A stretch of DNA of 64,000 nucleotides from contig NZ_CWHU01000004.1 of assembly GCF_001182725.1 (NCBI RefSeq), positions 285,506 to 349,505 on the forward strand, given 5' to 3'. The translations under genes and the position numbers were made by a program. Below the pieces are notes generated by a model. That model was not told where the DNA came from and did no database searches. It saw only the letters and a list, made by a program, of their open reading frames with translations. This DNA comes from Anaerococcus jeddahensis (GTDB lineage: Bacteria > Bacillota > Clostridia > Tissierellales > Peptoniphilaceae). Positions 18,785-27,975 of the stretch are shown here, in pieces (the stretch's first letter is position 1; each line of letters opens with the position of its first letter).

Positions 18785-18817
18785 GGATACTTGTGCCATA
18801 TTAAGGCACAGGCATCC
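18785..18817 (+). terminator. Hairpin after the zinc operon
   Basis: GTGCC/GGCAC core extended by GGAT/ATCC arms. A related hairpin with the same TTTAGGGATA-TGTGCC start occurs at 19832. There is no strong T-run, so it may be a repeat element rather than a terminator. Confidence 0.4.
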
Positions 18818-18871
18818 TAGTTAAGAAGGCTTATACTTTTTTAAGCATTAATAGTTGACCTAGCTAAAATT

Positions 18872-18895
18872 AAAATCCTGCCTAAGCAGGATTTT
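18872..18895. terminator. Bidirectional terminator
   Basis: AAAATCCTGC and GCAGGATTTT are perfect 10-bp arms around CTAA, between the convergent zinc operon and the CmpB-like gene. Confidence 0.8.
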
Positions 18896-18906
18896 AATTT
18901 AAAATA

Positions 18907-19626
18907 TTATTTTCTTTGATCTTCAATTCTTTCAATTCCCCTTATAATTTTTTCAGCAATTTGATTTCTCTTTTTGCTCATCCTAAAGGAGACTACCCTT
19001 CTTAGGGCCTTTGGGTTGAAAGATTTCTTTCTTTTATAAAAATTATCCACCCTTTGGGTCATTTTTTCTTGGAAATTTTCTTCGATTTCATCCAATTCCT
19101 TTTGGAAATTAGTCAAGTTTACAACCGTAAGAGTTATATCTGAAGAATGAATGCTAATTAAAATAAAAGGCAAAATTATAGCCAAAATTTCTGGCAAAAT
19201 GGAATAAAAATTTTCAGCCTTTGGAATTAAATAATCCATAACCAAAATTGCCGCAAGACCAAAGCCAACCGATGTTGGAACAGACGTTCTGCCATTTATA
19301 TTCAAAGGAAGGTTCGAATAATCCCACCATCTTGCATGAAATAATTTTTCAAGAATGTAGGAAGTTGGATATTCCAATACCATAGAAACAAGAAATCCCA
19401 CAATAAAAATTTGTAGGACAGAAAGTTTTTCCAAAACTCCCCTATTTATTAAATCATAGGCAAAAAGAGCAAAAATCGAACCAGCTCCATAAATAGGACA
19501 AAGAGGTCCATACAAAAAGCCCCTATTTTGCCATTTTTGGTTTTGAATAGTGCAATAAATACTCTCCCAAACCCAGCCCAAAAGGGCAAATAAAAAATAA
19601 AAAATTATATACCTATTAATTACCAT
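18907..19626 (-). CDS. CmpB-like (putative ABC transporter type IV) membrane protein
   Basis: 239 residues. The N-terminal YFLFALLGWVWESIYC and NRGFLYGPLCPIYGAGS, then VLEYPTSYILEKLFHARWWDYS, are hallmarks of the family annotated as putative ABC-transporter type IV/CmpB. Five or so spans fill residues 1-165. The C-terminal 75 residues are charged and probably helical. No ATPase or binding protein is nearby, so the transporter label is nominal. Monocistronic, ending at the shared terminator. Confidence 0.82.
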   Translation of the reverse strand: MVINRYIIFYFLFALLGWVWESIYCTIQNQKWQNRGFLYGPLCPIYGAGSIFALFAYDLINRGVLEKLSVLQIFIVGFLVSMVLEYPTSYILEKLFHARWWDYSNLPLNINGRTSVPTSVGFGLAAILVMDYLIPKAENFYSILPEILAIILPFILISIHSSDITLTVVNLTNFQKELDEIEENFQEKMTQRVDNFYKRKKSFNPKALRRVVSFRMSKKRNQIAEKIIRGIERIEDQRK

Positions 19627-19754
19627 AAACCACCTGTTTCTTTCTTTTCGTATTATTATTTATATTATAAGCGATTTTTGGAAAATATAAAATAAAAGAA
19701 ATGTTTTGAAATATATATGATAAACCTATATTTTTAAATGTTTTTAAAAGCAAA

Positions 19755-20605
19755 ATTTAATAAAGAGATCTCTCGACTACTAAAACTTGTTTGCTTTGTA
19801 GACTTTTTCGTGTTTTCACACTAGTTTTAGGGATAAATGTGCCAAATCAAGGCACATTTATCTGCTTGAGATGGGTTATGACTGTCTTAGCTTAATTCTA
19901 CGTTTGTTATAATTTAAAATATAAACAATCTAATCTAATAAAGTCAAACTATGAAATCTCAAAAAATCTCAGCGCAAATGAAAACTAAACCAGAGAAATA
20001 CCCATCCCGACCGTAGTGGAGGGATCTCTTGATTTTCTTTGCACTGATGCACATTTAAAGCTTGAGATCTCTCGACTTCGCTCGAGATGGGTGATTGTTA
20101 TATTCATTTAATACTGCGTTTATTTTAAGCTAACCTTATATTTTAGTTTTTATATTTTTAAAAATTTTTAATATTATACTAAAAATAAAGCACTAATCAA
20201 AATATAAAATCTAGCCAAAACTTAGTACTAATAAGATACCTAAACAAAGAAACACCCATCCCGACCGCAGTGGAGGGATCTCTTGGACTTTCTTTGTTGC
20301 TATGCACTCTTTAAACCTTGAGATCTCTCGTCAAGCTCGAGATGGGTTATTGTTATATTAATTTGATTCTACGTTTTTTAAAATACTCTTATATATAATC
20401 TTATATTTTTAAAAATTTTTAATATTATACTAGAAATAAAGCATTAATTAAAATATAAAATCTAGCCAAAACTTAGTACTAATAAGATACCTAAACAAAG
20501 AAACACCCATCCCGACCGCAGTGGAGGGATCTCTTGGATTTTCTTTGCACTAATGCAAACTTAAAGCTTGAGATCTCTCGGCAGGCTCGAGATGGGTGAT
20601 GATTA
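19755..20605. repeat. Tandem ~251-bp intergenic repeats with inverted-repeat modules
   Basis: Fills most of the 1.1-kb gap between 19627 and 20739; no gene is seen. Three full modules start at about 19997, 20251 and 20502 (periods 254 and 251). Each has a left arm CCCATCCCGACCG-AGTGGAG, then GGGATCTC, about 40 bases, and a right arm GAGATCTCTCG, CTCGAGATGGGT that is roughly its inverse. The AT-rich stretches between modules are also repeated, including CTAGCCAAAACTTAGTACTA. A degenerate module at 19760-19880 encloses a perfect 12-bp hairpin (19832-19862). Likely non-autonomous repeats amplified in tandem. Confidence 0.85.
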
Positions 20606-20739
20606 TCTTAGTTTGGTTCTGCCTTTTATTTTAAATTCTTCTTTATTTTAATTTTATTTTTTAAATTTAAACAATTATAGAAATAATCTCTCAAATTATT
20701 CAAATTTTTTAAATTTAGTCCAAAAATTTAAAGTAAATC

Positions 20740-21660
20740 CTACTTTTCTTCCCACAAATTTGGTGAATAGATTCCTTTTTTAAACATTTTTTTGAATTCT
20801 TCTTGGGCTGGTTTTAAATCTTCTTTGTAGGTGATTCCAATCCACTCATCGTCGGTTGGGATTACTTTTACTTTTGCTTTTTTATCTTCCAACAACTCTT
20901 CTATCATATCTGCCAAAATATATTCAGCCTTCATCAAATCATCTTTATTTTTTTCTAGGTAATTTTCAAAATATTTTTCGCTTATTTCTATAAATTCTGG
21001 AAAAGATGCCCAAACATTCATGGAAACCAAGGATTCTAAATTTAGAAAATCTGCTGGTCGATTTTCTTCTGATACTATTTTCCCGCCCTTATTTTCGATT
21101 GCATGGGTTTCTTTTATGTTTATAAGCTCATGATTTTCATTTTCAAGGCAAACTCCCCTGTTTACGGCTCCATTGTCTGATAGGGTGTTTTTTAATTTGT
21201 AGCCTGCCATGGCGATTTGAATTTCATTTTTATTTAAATTTTCTGGATTATTTAAATATTTATACATCAATTCAAAAACTTCTCTCCCATAATAATCATC
21301 TGCATTTATTATTAAAAATGGCTCATTTATAAATTCTTTTGCAGAAAGTATGGCTGGAACTGTTCCCCATGGTTTTTTTCTTTCTTTTGGAACGGTAAAT
21401 CCTTTAGGAAGTTCATTTTTTTGGAAGGCATATTCCACATCAATTACTTTTTCAATTCTTTTTCCCAAAATTTCCTTAAAATCTTTTTCAATTTCTTCTC
21501 TTATTATAAAAACCACCTTGTCAAAGCCAGCTTTTTTCGCATCATAAATTGAATAGTCCATAATTGTATGGCCATATTCGTCCATTTTTGCAAGTTGTTT
21601 TACGCCTGCCCCGTATCTTGAGCCAATTCCTGCTGCAAGAATTACTAAACTTGTTGTCAT
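20740..21660 (-). CDS. Sugar-1-phosphate nucleotidyltransferase-like protein
   Basis: 306 residues. The N-terminal LAAGIGSRYGAGVKQL is a nucleotidyltransferase glycine loop, and IINADDYYGREVF carries the metal-binding Asp. The family transfers NMP to sugar phosphates. Its ATG overlaps the galE stop by 1 base (TAATG), so the two are coupled, suggesting a UDP-hexose role. It is not a canonical GalU, because the GalU core motifs are not evident. Substrate unknown. Confidence 0.82.
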   Translation of the reverse strand: MTTSLVILAAGIGSRYGAGVKQLAKMDEYGHTIMDYSIYDAKKAGFDKVVFIIREEIEKDFKEILGKRIEKVIDVEYAFQKNELPKGFTVPKERKKPWGTVPAILSAKEFINEPFLIINADDYYGREVFELMYKYLNNPENLNKNEIQIAMAGYKLKNTLSDNGAVNRGVCLENENHELINIKETHAIENKGGKIVSEENRPADFLNLESLVSMNVWASFPEFIEISEKYFENYLEKNKDDLMKAEYILADMIEELLEDKKAKVKVIPTDDEWIGITYKEDLKPAQEEFKKMFKKGIYSPNLWEEK

Positions 21661-22682
21661 TATTCCCCCTCATATCCATTTGGATTATTTTTTTGCCATC
21701 TCCAAGAATCTTCGCACATCTCATCGAGTCCATTTTCACAAACCCAACCAAGAATTTTTTCAGCCTTTTTTGCAGATGCAAAACATTTTGCTATATCTCC
21801 GTCACGTCTTTTTTCAATTTTGTAGGCAATTTTTTTGCCACTTGCCTTTTCAAAGGCCTTCACCATTTCTAAAACTGAATATCCCCTTCCTGTTGCAAGG
21901 TTAAAAATTTCAACTCCATCTAATTTATCAATTTCTTCAATAGCCTTAACATGACCTTTGGCAAGATCTACAACGTGAATATAATCCCTAACTCCTGTTC
22001 CATCTTCTGTATCATAATCATCTCCAAAAACATGAAGATAAGGGAATTTTCCAATAGCAACTCCTGTAATGTAAGGAATCAAATTATTTGGAATGCCTTT
22101 TGGATCTTCTCCAATAAGACCAGATTTGTGAGCCCCAATCGGATTAAAATATCTAAGTAAAATTATTTTCCATTCATGATCAGAAACATACAAGTCTGTC
22201 ATAATTTGCTCCATCATAGACTTACTCCAGCCGTATGGATTTGTACATTCTCCTTTTGGAAAATCTTCCGTAATCGGACAAGATTTTGGATCTCCATAAA
22301 CTGTAGCAGATGATGAGAATACTATATTTTTTACCTTTGTATCTTTCATAGCAGAAAGAAGGCTTAAAGTTCCTGTGATATTGTTGTGATAATATTCCAA
22401 AGGCTTTTTTACACTTTCACCAACAGCTTTTAAAGCTGCACAGTGAATTACAAGGTCGATTTTTTCATTTTTTAAAACTTCCCTTAATTTTTCTCCATCA
22501 AGAACGTCAGCCTGGTAAAATTTCAATTTTTTCCCTGTAATTTTTTCAACTCTTTTTAAAGATTCTACTGAGGCATTGGATAAGTTATCGTAAATTATAA
22601 CACTAAAATCCTTATCCAAAAGCTCTACTGCAATGTGAGAGCCAATAAAGCCCGCCCCACCAGTAATCATTATGTTTTTCAT
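21660..22682 (-). CDS. galE: UDP-glucose 4-epimerase
   Basis: Interconverts UDP-glucose and UDP-galactose for surface glycans and galactose use. 340 residues, standard for GalE. The Rossmann motif is GGAGFIGSHIAVELL. The catalytic set is SSSATVYG (Ser/Thr) with Tyr-x3-Lys in NPYGWSKSMMEQ. RYFNPIGAH and GTGVRDYIHVVDLAKGH are family signatures. No galK or galT is nearby, so it more likely serves envelope sugar synthesis. Confidence 0.95.
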   Translation of the reverse strand: MKNIMITGGAGFIGSHIAVELLDKDFSVIIYDNLSNASVESLKRVEKITGKKLKFYQADVLDGEKLREVLKNEKIDLVIHCAALKAVGESVKKPLEYYHNNITGTLSLLSAMKDTKVKNIVFSSSATVYGDPKSCPITEDFPKGECTNPYGWSKSMMEQIMTDLYVSDHEWKIILLRYFNPIGAHKSGLIGEDPKGIPNNLIPYITGVAIGKFPYLHVFGDDYDTEDGTGVRDYIHVVDLAKGHVKAIEEIDKLDGVEIFNLATGRGYSVLEMVKAFEKASGKKIAYKIEKRRDGDIAKCFASAKKAEKILGWVCENGLDEMCEDSWRWQKNNPNGYEGE

Positions 22683-22801
22683 GTTTTCTCCTTAAATTTA
22701 AGAATTTTATTTTTTATAAATAATTTTTCTGTACTTGCTATCATTATATATAAAATATAGACTTCAATCAAGAATTGGGTAGAAGTATAAAGAGGTGAAT
22801 T

Positions 22802-24454
22802 ATGAAAATATTAATAATTGGAGGGGTTGCAGCAGGTGCTACTTGTGCAACTAACCTTAGAAAACTTTCTGATGAAAATGAAATAATTTTAATTGAAAAA
22901 GGCAGGGACACTTCTTTTAAAAATTGTGAAATTCCCTATTATCTTTCTTATATGGTCGAAGATAAAGAGGATTTGATTGCAAGAAAGCCCGAAGAATTTA
23001 AAAAGAAAAATAATATAGATGCAAGAAATTTTACAGAGGCTCTTGCCATCAATCTCCATGAAAAATATGTTGAAATCAAAGATTTAAAAACAGGAAAAAC
23101 TTACAAGGAAACTTACGATAAATTAATAATAGCAACAGGAGCTTCTCCTTTTATTCCAGATTCAATCAAGGGTTTGGAAAAGGAAAGAAAAAATGTCTTT
23201 AAGGTTGAAAATGTAGTAGATGTTGAAAATATTAGAAAATATATAAAAGAAAACAAGGCAAAAAAAGTTATAGTAAACGGTGCTGGTTTTATTGGAATTG
23301 AAAGTGCAGAAAACCTAAACGAGCTTAATCTTGATGTATCACTTGTTGTAAGAAGCAGAGTTTTGGGAAATATTGACGAAGAGCTTGCAGGATTTGTAGA
23401 AGAAAATATTTCTGAGCATATAAATTTAATAAAAAACGACGAAATAGTTGAAGTAAAAGATAAAAGTCTACTTTTAAAAAGCGGAAAAGAAATTTCCTAT
23501 GATGTCTTGATAAATGCCATTGGGGTTAAGCCAAATTCAAAAATTGCAGAGAATGCTGGTCTAAAACTTACAAAATCTGGCGCCATAGAAACCGACAGAA
23601 ATTTATTAACAAATGATCCAGATATCTACGCTATAGGTGATGTAATAGAAGTTTATAACCCGCTTACAAAAACCAATGCAAAATTAAACCTAGCTTGGCC
23701 TGCCCATAGACAAGCAAAATTTGTAGCAAATCACATAATGGGAAAAGCAAAAAAATCCCCAACTTTTATAGGATCTTTTGCCCTAAGATCATTTGATATG
23801 AACGTGGCATCAACGGGACTTAGTAAAAAACAATTAGATGGTGCAAAAATCCCTTACAAATCAACCCTAATAACCCACAATGATTCAGTAAATATCCTTC
23901 CATATTCAAAACCAATGAACATGAAAATTTCCTTTGATCCCTACACCGGACAAATTTACGGCTTCCAAGCGGTAGGAGAAGGCGATGTGGTAAAAAGAGT
24001 TGATATAGTTGCAGGACTAATTGGTATGGGGGCAGATATTTACGATTTATACGATACAGAAATATCCTACCAACCAATTTATTCAACCCCAGAAGACGCC
24101 CTAAACACTCTAGCAAGTCAGGCTATAGATATTTTTGAAGGAAAAATAAAAAATATAGAAATTCCAAAACTTCAAGAAAGAAAAGATGAATTTATTATAG
24201 TTGACGTAAGAGAAAAAGAAGAATTTGAAAAATCCCACATAAAAGGCGCCATAAATATTCCAACAAATAAAATAGCCCCTGAAGATTTTAAAAATAAAAA
24301 CAAATACCTAATCTACTGCCGAAGCGGCAACAGGGCAAAATCCGTAGTAAAAAATTTACAAAAACAAGGACTAGAAAATATTTATTACCTAGAAGGCTCA
24401 ATAAATTATCTAGAAAAATACCAAAAAACTATGGGAGTAGATATTTTAGAGTAA
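22802..24454 (+). CDS. CoA-disulfide reductase fused to rhodanese
   Basis: 550 residues. The FAD-binding N terminus is IIGGVAAGATCATNLR. The redox Cys42 in KNCEIPYYLSY matches the single-Cys CoA-disulfide/persulfide reductase class. A second nucleotide-binding motif is VNGAGFIGIESAENL, and AIGDV marks the C-terminal FAD site. Residues 455-550 are a rhodanese domain with active-site Cys506 in YCRSGNRAKS. Such fusions reduce CoA disulfides or persulfides and polysulfide with NAD(P)H, protecting against oxygen and handling sulfane sulfur. It is monocistronic, diverging from galE. Confidence 0.92.
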   Translation: MKILIIGGVAAGATCATNLRKLSDENEIILIEKGRDTSFKNCEIPYYLSYMVEDKEDLIARKPEEFKKKNNIDARNFTEALAINLHEKYVEIKDLKTGKTYKETYDKLIIATGASPFIPDSIKGLEKERKNVFKVENVVDVENIRKYIKENKAKKVIVNGAGFIGIESAENLNELNLDVSLVVRSRVLGNIDEELAGFVEENISEHINLIKNDEIVEVKDKSLLLKSGKEISYDVLINAIGVKPNSKIAENAGLKLTKSGAIETDRNLLTNDPDIYAIGDVIEVYNPLTKTNAKLNLAWPAHRQAKFVANHIMGKAKKSPTFIGSFALRSFDMNVASTGLSKKQLDGAKIPYKSTLITHNDSVNILPYSKPMNMKISFDPYTGQIYGFQAVGEGDVVKRVDIVAGLIGMGADIYDLYDTEISYQPIYSTPEDALNTLASQAIDIFEGKIKNIEIPKLQERKDEFIIVDVREKEEFEKSHIKGAINIPTNKIAPEDFKNKNKYLIYCRSGNRAKSVVKNLQKQGLENIYYLEGSINYLEKYQKTMGVDILE

Positions 24455-24458
24455 AGAA

Positions 24459-24491
24459 AAAACACTACTATGTATTAATTAGTAGTGTTTT
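24459..24491. terminator. Bidirectional terminator enclosing a stop codon
   Basis: AAAACACTACT and AGTAGTGTTTT are perfect 11-bp arms. The minus-strand CBS-protein stop (24475-24477) lies in the loop. Serves both convergent genes. Confidence 0.75.
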
Positions 24492-25842
24492 CTTCTTTTT
24501 CTGTCTCTTCGCCCAAATCTTCTTGAGCCTTATTTAATTTTTTTATTCTTACGATTTTAATTCGAGTTTCTTCTATATAGAGGATTTTAAATTCATAATT
24601 TTTGTAAACTACAGCTTTTTCAAAACCTTCGTCTGGGACAAAGCCTAGCCTATCTATCATAAATCCTGCGACCGTATCGTATTGGTCGTTTTCTTCGTCA
24701 ATATCAAGACCCAAAATATCATTTAAGTCCTTAATGGAAGTTGAACCCTTTACTATATATGATCCCTTGGTTGAAGTTCTAATATCTGGAAGGTCCTTGT
24801 CAAATGTATCGTCCATATCTCCGACAATTTCTTCTACCAGATCTTCCATGGTAACAATGCCCGAAAATCCACCATACTCATCAATTAAAATTGCCATATG
24901 AGTATGGTCTTTTTGCATTTGAGAAAATAATTTATCGGTTTCAATTTTTTCTGGAACAAAAAATGCGGGTTTTATTAGTTTTCTAATATCAACACTTGCA
25001 ATTCCCACATCAATTGCCTCCAAAAGATAATCTTTGGTATAGACAATTCCCAAAATATTATCGACTTCCTCGTCGTAGACTGGAATTCTTGAATGTTTTA
25101 ATTTAATAAATTCATCCAAGTATTTTCTCTCCCTATCCTTTATATCGATCATAAATACTTCAGGCCTTGCAGTCATTATCTCTTCCGCCCACACGTCGTC
25201 AAATTCCATAATTGAGCGAATCATTTTCGATTCCAAGGGCCTTAAAACTCCTTGGTCTTCTCCAACTTGGACAATGGATTTAATTTGTTCTGACGTAACT
25301 TCTTTCTCAATCGCCTTAGATTCTATGCCAAAAATATTCATAATTAAATTAGTAAATTTATTTACAAAACCTACAAAGGGTTTGGTAAAAAATAAGATAA
25401 TTTTTGCAAAGCCTGTAGTTTTTTTGGAAATTGTATAGGGATTTCTTATTCCAATTCTTTGAGGAATCATATTTGCAAAAATCCTCTTAATTACAACAAA
25501 AGCTACAACCATACAAATCATTATTAGCATTTGCATAGAATCAGATTCTCTATTTAAAAATTTTTTCAAAGAATCATTTATATTTAATAAAAGAAAGGCA
25601 ATTGTAATTATTGATAAAACTGCATCTTGGAAATTTTGACTTTGCATAAGCCTTTGTTGATCTTGTGATAAAAGCAAAACTTCCTTTGCCTTTCTATCCC
25701 CATTTTCCACCATATCTTTTAGTTTTTGATGATTTAGGGACGTTAGGGATGAAAATATCATATTTATTAGGGCATTTAATAAAATCAACGCCAAAACTAT
25801 TAAAAAAATTGTCAAATTCGCGTAGGGTCCTTCCGTATCCAT
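24475..25842 (-). CDS. CNNM/CorC-type membrane protein with CBS pair
   Basis: 455 residues, the hemolysin C/CorC family now linked to Mg2+ and Na+ transport. The N-terminal half has about four hydrophobic spans (DUF21/CNNM domain). A CBS pair lies around residues 205-335: MTARPEVFMID, HSRIPVYDEEVDNILGIVYTKD, AILIDEYGGFSGIVTMEDLVEEIVGD. The C-terminal CorC_HlyC domain (about 350-430) has YDTVAGFMIDRLGFVPDEG. A charged tail ends in TEKEENTTN. Transported ion not determinable. Confidence 0.9.
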   Translation of the reverse strand: MDTEGPYANLTIFLIVLALILLNALINMIFSSLTSLNHQKLKDMVENGDRKAKEVLLLSQDQQRLMQSQNFQDAVLSIITIAFLLLNINDSLKKFLNRESDSMQMLIMICMVVAFVVIKRIFANMIPQRIGIRNPYTISKKTTGFAKIILFFTKPFVGFVNKFTNLIMNIFGIESKAIEKEVTSEQIKSIVQVGEDQGVLRPLESKMIRSIMEFDDVWAEEIMTARPEVFMIDIKDRERKYLDEFIKLKHSRIPVYDEEVDNILGIVYTKDYLLEAIDVGIASVDIRKLIKPAFFVPEKIETDKLFSQMQKDHTHMAILIDEYGGFSGIVTMEDLVEEIVGDMDDTFDKDLPDIRTSTKGSYIVKGSTSIKDLNDILGLDIDEENDQYDTVAGFMIDRLGFVPDEGFEKAVVYKNYEFKILYIEETRIKIVRIKKLNKAQEDLGEETEKEENTTN

Positions 25843-25869
25843 TCGTTTCTCCTTTAAAATTTATGTATT

Positions 25870-25895
25870 AAAAGGACGCATAACACGTCCCTTTT
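25870..25895 (-). terminator. Terminator of the V-ATPase operon
   Basis: AAAAGGACG and CGTCCCTTTT form a hairpin followed on the minus strand by T-rich sequence, 41 bp past the ntpD stop. Confidence 0.7.
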
Positions 25896-25935
25896 ATCCT
25901 TATTACTAAACTATGAAATTTTCTCTTTTCAAGAC

Positions 25936-26580
25936 TTAGGCTTCTTCGGAAATAATATCCTTAACTTTCATTAGTCTTGAGATAGTTGCTCTTTCGTTTT
26001 CTTCTAGCTTAGCTCTAATATATTTTATTGTTTCTTCCAAATCTGGAATTGTCCTATATTCTAGGGCGTTTACTCTTCTTCTTGTTCCTTCAATTTCATC
26101 TGCCATAAGTTGAGTTGATTTTTCAAGTTCTGCCAAGGTTAGAAGCTTATCCATAACCTTGTTTAATCCTTTTATGGCAAGGTCCAAATCAGCTGATGTT
26201 TGGGCAAGGCCATAAGGATACATGGAGGCATTTTCGTTTCCTCCCTTATCAATTTTAAATTCCATTTGTGGAATTCTTACACTCATGACATTTTTTACCT
26301 TTATATCTACCCCGATTTTTTGTGTTGGAAAACTAACTGCTTCTTCCAAAAATTCTGGGCTCATAAAAGATGAAGCCATCAAAAATCCTTTTGATGATTC
26401 TTTCAAATCAGCTTCAACTTCTTCACGAAGTCTTTTGTTTTCTCTGATTTTTTCAAGAAATTGTCTCATTAGCTCATCTTGTTTATCTTTTAAAAGTTTG
26501 TATCCTCTTTTGGATGTGGCAAGTCTTTTCTTTAGGGTATTTAAATTCATCCTGGTTGGAGTTACATTAAGCCTTGTCAT
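25936..26580 (-). CDS. ntpD: V-type ATPase subunit D
   Basis: Central stalk subunit linking the catalytic head to the rotor. 214 residues, typical of V/A-ATPase D. The N-terminal LNVTPTRMNLNTLKKRLATSK is the D-subunit signature, followed by long coiled helices. The C-terminal ANDEIEGTRRRVNALEYR-type block is seen as DEIEGTRRRVNALEYRTIP. Last gene of the nine-gene operon, 3 bp after ntpB. Confidence 0.96.
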   Translation of the reverse strand: MTRLNVTPTRMNLNTLKKRLATSKRGYKLLKDKQDELMRQFLEKIRENKRLREEVEADLKESSKGFLMASSFMSPEFLEEAVSFPTQKIGVDIKVKNVMSVRIPQMEFKIDKGGNENASMYPYGLAQTSADLDLAIKGLNKVMDKLLTLAELEKSTQLMADEIEGTRRRVNALEYRTIPDLEETIKYIRAKLEENERATISRLMKVKDIISEEA

Positions 26581-26583
26581 AGC

Positions 26584-27975
26584 CTAAGACTCCTTTTTGT
26601 TTTCGTCTTTATCCAAATATTTATCGATTAATTCGTCATCGATTCTCTTTAGTTCAGATTCTGGTATTATTTTTAATAATTCCCAACCAAGATTTAGGGT
26701 ATCTTCAATGGACCTATTTGTGTAGAATCCTTGATTTATATATTTTTCTTCAAATTGTTTTGCAAATTCTGCAAAGGCAAGATCTGCTTTTGATAGGGCA
26801 GAATCTCCAAGGATTTTTTGAAGCTCTCTTGCGTCAACTCCAGATGCATAAGCTGCATAAATTTGGTTCATGGTATCTGCATGGTCTTCTCTAGTTTTTC
26901 CTTCTCCAATTCCCTTATCTTTAAGCCTTGATAGGGATGGAAGAATTGAAACTGGTGGGTTTACTCCTTGGTTATATAATTCGTTTGATAAAATAATTTG
27001 TCCTTCTGTGATATAGCCTGTCAAATCTGGGATTGGGTGAGTTATATCATTTTCTGGCATGGTTAAAATTGGAATTTGGGTGATTGTACCTGGTTTTCCT
27101 TTTAATTTTCCAGCTCTTTCATATAAAGTTGCAAGGTCTGTATAAAGATAGCCTGGATATCCACGACGTCCTGGAACTTCTTTTCTTGCAGCTGAAACCT
27201 CACGAAGAGCTTCTGCATAGTTTGTCATATCGGTCATTATAACCAAAACTTGCATGCCTTTTTCAAATGCCAAATATTCTGCTGCTGTAAGGGCCATTTT
27301 TGGTGTTGATAAACGTTCGATTGCAGGGTCATCTGCAAGGTTTATAAACATTACTGACCTATCTAAAGCTCCTGTTTTTTCGAAATCTTGTCTAAAAAAT
27401 TGAGCTTCTTCAAAGGTAATTCCTATAGCTGCAAAAACAACGGCAAAGTCTTCGCTATCATTTAAAACTTTTGCTTGTCTTGCAATTTGAGCTGCAAATT
27501 TATTGTGTGGTAGTCCTGATCCTGAAAATATTGGAAGTTTTTGTCCACGAACAAGGGTGTTTAATCCGTCGATTGTTGATACACCTGTTTGGATAAATTC
27601 TGATGGATAATCACGGCTTACAGGATTTATTGCAACTCCGTTTACATCTCTTTTTTCTTCAGGAATAATTGATGGACCATCATCGATTGGTCTTCCTAAT
27701 CCATCAAAAGTTCTTCCAATCATATCTTCGCTTACGCCAAGTTCTAGTGGTCTACCTAAAAATCTTACTGATGTTGATTTTAAGTTAATTCCAGAAGATC
27801 CTTCAAAAAGTTGGACAACAGCATTGTTTTCGTCAATTTCTATTACCCTTCCTCTTCTTCTTTCTCCTGTTTGAAGTTCTATATCAACTAGCTCTTCATA
27901 ATCAACTCCACTAACATCTTCGACAAGCATTAGGGGTCCAACTACTTCTGATACGCTTTTATATTCTTTTAGCAT
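26584..27975 (-). CDS. ntpB: V-type ATPase subunit B
   Basis: Non-catalytic nucleotide-type subunit of the V1 head, 463 residues. Family features are [16 protein letters not shown] at the N terminus, [10 protein letters not shown] in place of a Walker A, and [22 protein letters not shown]. It alternates with subunit A in the hexamer. Its ATG overlaps the ntpA stop by 1 base, favouring equal expression of A and B. Confidence 0.97.
   Translation of the reverse strand: MLKEYKSVSEVVGPLMLVEDVSGVDYEELVDIELQTGERRRGRVIEIDENNAVVQLFEGSSGINLKSTSVRFLGRPLELGVSEDMIGRTFDGLGRPIDDGPSIIPEEKRDVNGVAINPVSRDYPSEFIQTGVSTIDGLNTLVRGQKLPIFSGSGLPHNKFAAQIARQAKVLNDSEDFAVVFAAIGITFEEAQFFRQDFEKTGALDRSVMFINLADDPAIERLSTPKMALTAAEYLAFEKGMQVLVIMTDMTNYAEALREVSAARKEVPGRRGYPGYLYTDLATLYERAGKLKGKPGTITQIPILTMPENDITHPIPDLTGYITEGQIILSNELYNQGVNPPVSILPSLSRLKDKGIGEGKTREDHADTMNQIYAAYASGVDARELQKILGDSALSKADLAFAEFAKQFEEKYINQGFYTNRSIEDTLNLGWELLKIIPESELKRIDDELIDKYLDKDENKKES

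Noticed and set aside
19627-20739. Insertion sequence in the repeat array
   Set aside because: No transposase-like frame and no clear single pair of terminal repeats; the structure is a tandem array of small modules.
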